A program made the translations under genes and the position numbers. Shown piece by piece: positions 23,940 through 33,305 of a stretch of DNA of 40,775 nucleotides; position 1 is the first letter of the stretch, and each line of letters begins with the position of its first letter. The notes beneath the pieces are model-generated. The model made no database searches. It was given only the letters and a program-made list of their open reading frames with translations, and was not told the origin of the DNA. The DNA comes from Zygnema cylindricum (Eukaryota; Streptophyta; Zygnematophyceae; Zygnematales; Zygnemataceae): NCBI GenBank assembly GCA_037447655.1, contig JBBHKE010001613.1, forward strand, positions 126,001-166,775, given 5' to 3'.

Positions 23940-24871
23940 GTGTTTAATTTACACGAGGTCAATATTTAAAGGAATTGCTAATTGCAGAGATATTTTTTGC
24001 TCCGCGCAGGTAGTTATCAAAAATTGTACATTTGAAGTACAGTTTAGTACAAGTTACGTACCTTTGAGTTCAGAGTTGACGGTCAATCCGTTGAACAACT
24101 TTGACTGGTGAAATATTGTAACGACGGTTGAAAAAGTGTCGCGCTTGCGAGCGTTGACTGTCATAAAAAAAAACAATTCACACGGCCGGTGCATTTTACT
24201 ATAACATTAGTGCGACAACCACATGTAAATAAAATTGCTGCGCGCAGGTAGTTTCTCACTTCACGTGAGCTCACACTGTGAGAGCACATACTGTTATTTA
24301 GTTTAGCCGCACAAATGGAATCTAATCGCGAACCGTTACGTTGAACTTGGACAAGAGGTAAGAATGTTGATTATTAAATAGTGTGGCTTCTTTTGGTTGC
24401 GCGTGACGACGCGCGTTTTTATCATTTAGTTCCATCGATATTTTTAGGCGAGTACGCTTTCTTATTTTGTACGAATTTATTTTGTTTTGTGCGAGTTAAT
24501 TCATACATATGACGTTGTCCTTTAATTTGTGTCCAAGTTCAACGTAACGGTTCGCGATTAGTCCATTTTTGCTGCTAAGTTAAATGTCAGTATGTGCTCT
24601 CACAGTGTGAGCTCACGTGAAGTGAGAAACTACCAGCGTGCAACATTCTTTTTTACATGTGGTTGCCGCAGTTTTGTTACAGCAAACCTGCGCCGACCGT
24701 GTGAATTGTTTTTTTTTAAGACGGTCGACACTCGTAAGCGCGACACTTTTTTAACCATCGCTACAATATTTCTCCAGTCAAAATTGTTCGACGGGTTGAC
24801 CGTCAAATCCGAACTCAAAGGTGCGTAACCTGTACTAAAATGTACTGCAAATGTACAATTTTTGACAACTA

Positions 24872-26836
24872 CACCGCGAATCGCTATTAGCTTTTTAAAC
24901 TCTATATCGGCGCCCCCAAATTTGGATTCCACAACCTGAAATATAATTGATAATATTAAATTTTCCTTTACATTAAGTACGGTTTTAAAGAATTAGCGTT
25001 CATAATTCTTATTTATGATATTATTGAATTGTGTGGTGTATGGACGTGCCCGTCCGTACAAACGATATTTTATTAAGTAAAAAATACAAAACATGGATTA
25101 AATTAATCGCGATCGCATATTAAACAACGCCAAGAATAAGAGACATAATAAGATCGTACCTATTTTAGTGTAAAGATATATGTGGCGTAATATTTATTCG
25201 CGCGAACACCCAAATTACAGTTATGAACAAATTAGAGTCAAAGGACGCGACAGTGTACGATTTGTCAGATTTTGTACTTTTACCTATTTTAATGTGAAGA
25301 CCTTGATGGGGGGTCTGTTGCACCAAAATTATTATTAATGATCTATTAGTATTAAACATTTAAAAAAAAAATGAAAATCGTAATTAGTAGTGTTGTGTAT
25401 CGGTAAGGATTTGCCGATAATCGATATGGGCCTTTTTTTCGAGGTGCCCATAATCAATATATTGGTACGATATATCGTTATCGCTGTTATCGCCGATAAA
25501 TAACTGATATTTATTGGTTACTATCGGCGATAACACCGATATCGATAACTATTGGCGATATATGTACGGACCATACATATAAGTGTACGGCCATTTCACT
25601 CAATTGTACGTGTTATTCCCCCGAAAACCCCTACTCACAACCCCTATCTACTGAGGTGCCTACCAATCAGATCATTTGTACAAGCCGAAAGTACAGAAGC
25701 CAGCCTAATATGTACGACTTTAATACGGCTCCATTTAAAACGATGTACTTTTCACATCCGACGCCATGGCTTTGTCCATTTCCTCCTTAGGAACCACTGG
25801 AAACCCGCCACGTGTCAATCCGTCGATTTTTTTGGCATAAGCCGCCAAAAGAGCCATTATGGGATGCCTACGCTCACGCTGGCCGTCCGCTCGTATTTTC
25901 TCATTGAAAGTCGTCCATTTGATTTCGGCGACGCGCGAAATGCTCTTTTGCGTCTGTTGTACTTTGTAGTGTTGTGTATCCGTAAGGATTTGCCGATAAT
26001 ATACATTGGCCTTTTTTCGGGTAGCCGATAATCATACATTGGTACGATATATCGCTATCGTTGTTATCGCCGATAAATAACCGATATTTATCAGTTATTA
26101 TTGGCGATAACACCGATATCGATAATTATTAGTGATAATTGTACGGATCGTACAGATAAATGTACGGCAAGTACACTCAACTGTACGTGTTATCCCCCGG
26201 ACGCGCGGCGGACCCTCTTCCCCCCGATTTCGGTAAAAATCGCTATATTTTCTTCATTATGTATAATTTAAGGGGGTTTTACTTGGGTACCCCTTCCAAA
26301 ATGTCCTTTTGACTGTTATCTTTTTATAAATGGTAGTTAATGGCAACAGCCTGACAATTTTTTTCGTCTGGTTTGTTCGTTTGTTCGTCTGGTTTTCGAA
26401 AAATATTGATTTTACAAATTTACAATGTTATTTATTTTTTTCGTTTCGGTATTATAACTTTAGAACTATAAACTATTATTTTAAATTTGTCAAAGTTTAT
26501 GTGCCGCGCTATCTGTAATAAATTTCAGTAAAACATCGTATTGAACAAATTTTTACACGTGGCATACCACGCTATATAAAGTCAATAATATAATATAGTA
26601 TATTATAAAATTACTATTGTATGCATACTATATTTCTTTAAGTTATCGCCGATATGGAATTTGTTGGTCTCGGACAGATATATCGGAACCTCTGACCGTT
26701 CGATAACCGATAACTATCGCTATCGGTGTTATCGCGATATTTTTTTTACCGATACACAACACTAGTAATTAGTGTTAATAACGCTAATTAATTTTTAACA
26801 CTAATAATTTCTCAACGCTAATAACGATTCACGGTG
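24872..26836. mobile_element. TA-flanked (Tc1/mariner or Stowaway-like) element inside the foldback arm
   Basis: Ends read CACCGCGAATCGCTATTAGC at the left and, inverted, CACCGTGAATCGTTATTAGC at the right, each preceded outward by TA (24870-24871 and 26837-26838). Removing it restores the foldback right arm, which pairs with the uninterrupted left arm across the junction, so TA is the duplicated target. Its own length is about 580 bp once the inserted hAT element is subtracted. The ends match those of the MITE at 32119-32335. Confidence 0.82.
25388..26764. mobile_element. hAT-type element (TAGTGTTGTGTATCGGTAA ends) nested in the TA element
   Basis: A 1377-bp element has identical 19-bp inverted ends, TAGTGTTGTGTATCGGTAA, and a perfect 8-bp duplication, GTAATTAG, at 25380-25387 and 26765-26772. 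Subterminal regions contain many TATCGCCGATA-like palindromes. The left terminal 230 bp occurs twice (25388-25620 and 25967-26200). No transposase is recognisable in the open frame at 25552-26031. Confidence 0.9.
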
Positions 26837-26980
26837 TACCTGCGCGCAGCAAAAAATGTCGCTGCGATTAGCAATTCCTTATTTAAATTGACAGAGATTT
26901 TAACGGCATTTAGAATTAGGGTGAAGTTCCATCAGTCGTTTCTGTAATCGTACGGCCAATTCTACGGGCTGGGTTGTTTG

Positions 26981-27687
26981 AGGGTAACATTCCATTAGGC
27001 GGTCCCAGTAAATGTACGGACAAGTCTTCTGACAGCGTTTACTGGAAGTCCGCTCCATTATGTCGGGCCAGTAACAAACCTTCCTCAATTATGATTGGCG
27101 CCACATAGGTTAGAGTCCAGATTCTAAAAATCTTAAAAAATTCTTCAAACGAAATATCCGTACGACCGGAGGTAGTTAATTATTATTACATATTTTGATT
27201 TTGAAAATGAAAATCTAAATTTTGAAACAGAATTGCAAAAGGACGAGGCAAACTTTGAAGGTCACAGCAAACTTTGAATGTCGGTGGATGTCACACGGAG
27301 CGTGCGAGGATATTTTCAACCTGACCTGCATTCAGCGTGGCAGGCGGCACATGGCCTCTACGACGTGCACGCCTTCGATCGCTTGTTCAAAGTAGATATT
27401 ATTTTGCTTTTTCACGTGTACCAATGGTAATGAATGGCAATCATCCAGTGGCCCCCAAAGAGTTGGGGGCCACTGGATGATGTGCGGGATTGCTTCACGG
27501 ATCTCTAAAAGTGAAACATCCAACGGTCAATAATTACGCCTACATCATTGGAGCTTCCCGACAGCTTTCCAGTAACGATGTTTCGTCTGAAAACAAATTT
27601 TGTAGGGTATGGTTATGTACGGCAATGTACGAAAACGTACGGCATCCAGTAACGAACCCCACTTTTCGTCTAATGGAATATTACCCT
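26981..27687. mobile_element. Inner GTACGG-rich TIR element
   Basis: A 707-bp element has ends AGGGTAACATTCCATTAGGC and, inverted, AGGGTAATATTCCATTAGAC. Its terminal blocks (CAGTAAATGTACGGACAAG at the left; GTACGGCATCCAGTAACG then CCCCACTTTTCGTCTAATGG at the right) match those of the 37496-38200 copy. No open frame with a known domain was seen. Confidence 0.78.
27440..27481. repeat. Perfect 19-bp hairpin
   Basis: ATCATCCAGTGGCCCCCAA and its exact reverse complement are separated by only AGAG. It lies near the middle of the inner GTACGG-rich element. The stem is GC-rich compared with the surroundings and would fold strongly in either strand. Confidence 0.9.
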
Positions 27688-28273
27688 GAGTCGATGTTCC
27701 ATCAAGAGTCTCATCAAGCCACGTGTTATACATTGAGTGGTACCACGTAAACTACGATTTGATATTGAATATCCTTCAATTTGTTCACACCGACAAATTT
27801 CACTTCAAATCTTCACTTGCGTACCATGTACCTGAATCACAATACGTCAGAACGTTTGTACCTTTTTGCAAACGCCAGTCTTCTACGCCACCTCATTTTT
27901 TAGAGTTTCTGTTTTCGAAAAAGACGAAAATCCTTTGCCGAAAATAGTGTGACGAAAGAGCGTTGCCAAAAATAGCGCGACGAAGGATCGTTTTCAGATT
28001 ACTTTTTTATTTAATTTTCAGTTGCATTTTGAAAAGTACATACCATGTGCAAATCTTGTGATTTTTCGTTGGCTGTCCATCGTGACACGTAGAGAGAAAA
28101 ATGAAGCGAACGCCTCGCGAATGAATATCCGACGGTCAGTGTTACCTCCCAGACCTTCGGAGAGTATTGAAAGATGTTTCAAGATTAAAAACAAAATAAG
28201 CGGTACGGTTTAGTACGATTGGCGTGGATTTCTGTAAACTACCCCCACTTTTCGACCGATGGAACTTGACCCT

Positions 28274-29780
28274 TTTCTGGATTAGCCAAACAAATATGGA
28301 ATAGGGCATTTTGGTGGGCGCTCGGTGTTAAAATTGAAGCCGAATTTGCCATTTTGGATTGGCCGCCTGGAAAGGATTTGTCATAGTACGGAAATGAGCT
28401 GTCCGGCCGTGAAATGAAATGGATTGAGACACGCACCCCCACTGGAAGAGTACCGTACCGTTCCGTTTAGCTGCACAAGTTAACCAATTGGCTGGAGGGT
28501 TGAGGCTATCCTGTTACAGTCCAAAACTTATGGGTTTAGTGTTTAACTGTTTACTACTTGTTAGGTCGGAGAAGGACCGTTGATATTATTCCGGTCCATC
28601 CAAATATCTATTAGTTTTTCATTTTTCGGACCAAAACGACAAATGATACAAACTGTTTCGATCTACGTTTTGTCTGTTTGTGTACTGGATGTCAGGATAC
28701 AAAGCTGACAAGTGGTCGACCTTAGCTGCCATTTCAGGTTTTCAACGAAAGCCGACAAAACGTAACATATCTCCTATTTTTTCTTCAAGGAGAGCACAGT
28801 ACGGTTGACCTTTATGGCTTGTTTTTTGTTTGTTTGTAAAAACGAATAAAAACATCTAAAAGCGTTTTACTACTTCCACAATTCCACTATGATTCGACCA
28901 ATAGGGAGCCGGGAAAAATGAAAGTACAACAACAAGCTGCCCCAAAAAAAAATCAAAAAAAAAATAGAGGCGACCACGGTATCGCCAATTGAACCACGTG
29001 CGCAAAAGTACAATTTCACAAGACCCAAACACGTCATCTCTGCCAAAAATGACGTCGCACCAAAGTCCACCGACATCTTTTCCCATTGTCACAACTCACA
29101 CGGCCTCTCTCCAAGAATACTCAGTACAATCATCTGTCGTTTAGCGAAAATTCCGTTTTCCAAAATTTCCCTCACGCCCTACCGCGGTATTTTTCCCTTG
29201 TCGTACATCCTCCGCGATTCGCGCTCCGTCCGTATACCTTTTCCCGGATTCATCGTCCGATCCTCAAACTAGATTCCACCGACACGCCGACACTGCTGAA
29301 ACGTGTCAGTCCCTCCTCGCGTTTTTCAAAATAGCAGAATCCCAGACCACCGACACAGAAAAAGGCGCCAAATTCCAGAGAGGCCGAATACTTGTCGCCG
29401 CCAGTCTGGCGCCACGCGCCCCTCCGCAATTTTCCCAAAAATCGACCTCTCTCCTTATTATTGGTTTTGACGAGGCCAAAAATTTGCCGAAACCATCCAA
29501 AAATTTGAAAAAAAAAATAAAAACCCATGTCGCCGCCAAAAAAATAAAAAACGACTTATTTGATTTATTTCCCTCTCTCTCTCCTTCTATAATTCCCACA
29601 GAAAAAAACTGTCCAGAAAAGATAAAATTAGTTTCTTTCACTCTTACCATCTTTAAAGGACTCACCGGACTCCTCTCCCTCTTCTTCCCCTCTCCCCCTC
29701 TCCCTCTATTTCCCTTCCCTCCTATCTAGTCCGTACCGATTCGGCCCAATCCTATTCGGCCTCCAAGTCCTCGTCTGAAT
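28274..29780 (+). promoter_or_regulatory. Intergenic region and probable promoter/leader of the fasciclin gene
   Basis: The first part (to about 28850) holds nothing recognisable. Closer to the gene are an inverted CCAAT (TTATTGG at 29457), a TATA-like TCTATAATT near 29584, and a long CT-rich tract at about 29670-29725 like a plant pyrimidine patch or 5' leader. The transcription start is not determined. Confidence 0.4.
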
Positions 29781-30800
29781 ATGCCACGTGTCAGTCTCGT
29801 GTCAGCCCTAGTGGCAGTTTTGTTTTTAGCGGCATCGGCCAATGGGCAAATTTCAACTGCTGCCCGGAAAGCGCAAATTTTGGCCATGAAAACGGCGGCG
29901 GGCAGATTAAAAAAGTTTTCGAAAGTACTGCAGCTCATGGACAGTGGAGGTGGGAGGAGGAAGAGGGGGAGGGAGAGGGAGAGGGAGTGGGAGAGGGAGA
30001 GGGAGAAAGGAAGTGGGGAAGAGGGAGAAAAAGAGGGACAGGGATAGGGGGAGAGAGAGGGTGAGAGGGAGAGGAGAGAAAGGGGGGATGGATGGAGGGA
30101 TGAAAAAGGGGAACAAGGAGAAAAATGGCTTGAATGGAGAGATATGGGGGAGTTGGGGGGGAAGAGAAAGTGATTTTGGAAGGAGGGATATGTCGAGGAT
30201 TCCTGACTTTGATTTAAATTTCATATTATCCCGATTTTTTTTTTTACTTTTCCCTTGTTCTTTTTGTCGTTTTCTGTTGGGTGTTTTTTCCATATCTTTG
30301 CTCTCGTTCCACATCCATTGTTTTTCCTCATGATCGACGTTTTCCGTTGCCTCTTTTTTTTTTTTGTTTTTTTCTTTTTTTTTTTCGCAGGCTCCGATTC
30401 GTATGTAAATTTTTTGCTTCAAATTTTGGGCGTGACACGTGTCACTATCCTCCTCCCGACCGACGCCGCTTGGAACAAGCTTCCCTCGAGCGTAAAATCG
30501 AAATTGAGTTCCAATGCAAAATCTCGCCTCCAAATGTTTAAATTTCAAACCATTAAAGTACAACTTTCGGCCTCGCAACTCGCCTCTCTCAAAGTTGGGG
30601 CCACATTTCTCACCTCTCATGGGTCCCTTCTCGAAAAAAGGGCTCCTCCTTCAAGTAATAGGAATGCGATTGTTATCGGAGCTCCGGGAAGAGTCGCGGT
30701 AAAGGACTTTGCGACGATTTCGGATCGAAATATCGTGACTACTTTGCGAATTTCGGTGCAGGGAATTGATACATGGCTTATTCCACCTGGATGGAGTTGA
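29781..30800 (+). CDS. Secreted single fasciclin (FAS1) domain protein, 2 exons
   Basis: FAS1 proteins are cell-surface or wall adhesion-type proteins. Exons 29781-29949 and 30391-30800 join in phase (GGA-G then GC-TCC) to give 192 residues. Residues 1-22 are a clear signal peptide (hydrophobic VSALVAVLFLAASANG). The FAS1 fold shows SKVLQLM, then ILLPTDAAWNKLPSS (the H1 region, usually FAPTDxAF), a long middle segment, and DRNIVTTLRISVQGIDTWLI ending in PPGWS (the H2 region, usually IVxxDxxxxNGVIHVIDxVLxP). There is one domain only, no Pro/Hyp-rich arabinogalactan stretch and no C-terminal hydrophobic GPI signal, so it is probably soluble in the wall or apoplast rather than a typical fasciclin-like arabinogalactan protein. 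The intron opens inside a purine minisatellite. The gene points toward the PSTK-like gene, tail to tail. Confidence 0.88.
29945..30080 (+). repeat. Purine minisatellite (GAGAGGGA)n at the fasciclin intron donor
   Basis: Degenerate GGGAGAGGGAGA repeats begin within a few bases of the donor GTGGGA at 29950. Several other GGTGGG or GGT sites in the tract could compete as donors. Similar tracts occur at 34645-34710 and 36090-36250 (PSTK-like introns) and at 40555-40618. Confidence 0.85.
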
Positions 30801-32115
30801 TTTTTTTTTTATATCTTTTGTTTGTTTGTCTCGTTGTTTGTTTGTTTGTTCTTTTCTTTTTTGTTTAAGGAACTGCATAGGAAGTCTTGGTTATGGCAAG
30901 ACTATATGTTTAGGTTTTTCTTTTTATCAAGTGTAAAACGAGAAGGCGTAGAAAGAGAGAGAGGGAGAGGTAGAGGTAGTCGAGGTTTACGAGAAAGAAT
31001 TACCCTGTAGTCGAACATGGCGACATTCAAGATTTTTTTTAGTTTTTTTGTTTTTTTGAGTGTCGGTACGTTCGGCTATTTGAGTTTTCGAGACACAACT
31101 AGATTTGTTTTTTTGTTTTTTTTTTTATAAATTAAGTTTTAGTTGCTGGGGAGCTTTTTTGAACCATAGGAGCACATGGTTTTCAGTTACAAAACTTGTT
31201 AGTTAAAGTACTTTATAGCCAATGGAGAAAGCTGACTAGAAAGGAAATTGATTGTGTATACTATATCCAAGAAAATAAAAGAAAACTCGAAATATCTGAT
31301 ACGCTGTGAAAAAGAGAAAGAAATAGGAGACGAGAGATCTATTAGATAATTATATTTAATATTTACTATTTACTGCAGTTGACTTGAGAATTTGACAATG
31401 ATCTTTTGGTGGTGATTATGTAATGTCACTGGATAAATTTAATATTACCGAAAATTTCCCAATCATTGTGAACTTTGTTGAAAGAAAAGCAATACGGCAT
31501 ATGTAACAATAATCATGAAACAGTTAACTGAAATACTCAGAAATTTTAGATCCTTATGCGATCAGATTTCAACGGCATCTCAGCAATACTATCTGCAGTG
31601 ATTTGAATCGAGGCTAATTTCACAATGACGGAGTTTGAGGTGTACTCAACACTTGATACAGTGAATTTCTGGTGTTGTTCGGAATACTTGACATGCTTCA
31701 ACTTAACATGTATGCAGTCCAAAGAAAAGAGTCGTAAGTAGCCCCTGATTTTTGATGTGGACAGTTATTGTCGCTTATTATAATGGCTACTTTTGATTTT
31801 TTAATCGATTCTCCTCCATTTCTAGCTGCTAAAGTAACTTATTTCTACAGGTCAATTATTGTTGTTCTCTGATACAGTTCCAGAGCTCAAATTTTACCTG
31901 CGCAATTTTTGTTCTGATTAGGGCAGGGGTAAAAATACTACAGCAACTATACTATATATAGGTTTTGTGTATTACATATTGCACGAATGAAATATCGCAT
32001 ACAATACAACATTGCGATACGGAATACAAGGCTCCTCGATATGATACACGAAATATATTGTACCGTGATACACCGTGTGGAATTCGATACAATACAGTAC
32101 ACTAACAATTTACCG
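30801..32115. other. Region between two convergent genes
   Basis: This probably contains the fasciclin 3' untranslated region and, at its right end, the PSTK-like 3' untranslated region (minus strand). Around 31975-32100 a string of GATAC/ATACAATAC words recurs in both orientations, suggesting an old element. No gene is recognised. Confidence 0.4.
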
Positions 32116-32118
32116 CTA

Positions 32119-32335
32119 CACCGCCAATCGTTATTAGCGTTGTGTACGCTAATTCCGTCCCGCTTTTTTATTTTTTTATTCTCAAATAGAGTTATCCACA
32201 CTATTTAAAAAAAACCCTAATTCTCAATTAGAATAGACGATTTCTTCGAAAATTTCCAAATTCCCAATTAGCGTAAACCACGCTAATTATTCGTATACGC
32301 TAAAAAAACTTACACGCTAATAACGATTGGCGGTG
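32119..32335. mobile_element. TA-flanked MITE supplying the end of the PSTK-like coding region
   Basis: A 217-bp element has perfect 21-bp inverted ends, beginning CACCGCCAATCGTTATTAGC, and TA on both sides (32117-32118 and 32336-32337). The same termini occur in the element at 24872-26836. The minus-strand PSTK-like reading frame runs into its right end and stops at TAG 32302-32300 inside it. Size, ends and TA duplication suggest a Stowaway-like (Tc1/mariner) MITE. Confidence 0.88.
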
Positions 32336-33272
32336 TAGTAAACCGCCTACTATATCAGTTTCATATTTATCTTTCAAAAAAGTGTCTTTCTCAAAATCCA
32401 ATAACTTTAATGACCTGTTAGAAGTGAAAAAGGACAAGAAGTCCTCCAATGACAAATCGCCAAGTGGCAAATCTCGGATTCGTTGAAGCATGTTGCGACG
32501 TGACGCGTTTAATTCTTTCCCAACACGTTCTTTAATCGAACGGATGAGATTTTCTGGGCCTACCATAAAGAAAAATAGGACAACAGAATTAAAACAAAAA
32601 AAAAATGTGAACTTCAGAAACCACTTTTTAAGTTGAAACAAAGAAGAAACTTAACAATTATATTGTAGTTAAACCAAAAAATTGTACCATATCCCATAAA
32701 AAGTGTACCATCATATGGACAACCAGTATTTTATTAAACCAAAAGGTAGAATATGTTACAGGACATGTAAAGAAAGTTTCCAATTAAAAATTTACAATTT
32801 CTTAGTTCAAAAGTAAAAGAATGGGTGAACAAAACATTGAGGGAAAAGAAAATGAAACCTTTTTTCATACTCTTTCCCAAAGTTTGAGAGAGAATGGTTC
32901 GACTCCATTTGTCGATACCATGAATTAAACTTCTCTCATTTTCCTCTCGGGATTTCAATTTCTGGGAATTACAAAAAATCGAACAAGAAAAGAAAGAAGA
33001 GGATATTACACAAAATAGAAATAAGGAAAATAAAAACAGTAGATTAGATAATGGAAAATAAGAAAAGAGAGCAGAAAATATTCCAAAACTATACTACTAA
33101 TACTGAAAGTCTACAATCGTCCCAATTTCGTGAAATCAAAAAAAAATAAGAAAAAAAATACTTATAACAAAATCACACACACACACACCCACACACACCC
33201 ACACACCCCCACACACACACACCCACACTCACACCCACACCCACCCCACACCCCCACACACCCACCACCCAC

Positions 33273-33305
<33 letters not shown>

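Larger units (their letters stand above)
23955..26895. mobile_element. Foldback element with ~400-bp arms, right arm split by a later insertion
   Basis: The left arm runs from about 23955 to 24353. The right arm runs from 24529 to 24871 and resumes at 26839-26895 after an inserted element. The arms are inverted copies: for example TCAAAAATTGTACATTTG at 24017 pairs with CAAATGTACAATTTTTGA at 24847, and GCTCCGCGCAGG at 23999 pairs with CCTGCGCGCAGC at 26839. The unique centre is about 175 bp. No coding capacity is seen. A duplication at its outer ends could not be defined. Confidence 0.8.
26918..28273. mobile_element. Outer element of a nested GTACGG-rich TIR pair
   Basis: The left end AGGGTGAAGTTCCATCAGTC is the inverted match of the right end ending GATGGAACTTGACCCT. 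An element of the same family (26981-27687) sits 63 bp inside the left end. Without it, this copy is about 649 bp. Superfamily and target duplication are undetermined. Confidence 0.75.

Noticed and set aside
29907-30620. 237-codon minus-strand open frame opposite the fasciclin gene
   Set aside because: It is antisense to the purine minisatellite and fasciclin exon 2, with Pro/Leu/Ser repeats and no domain.
33173-33301. Short direct repeats considered as a CRISPR array
   Set aside because: It is a plain CA microsatellite in a eukaryotic intron with no spacer structure.
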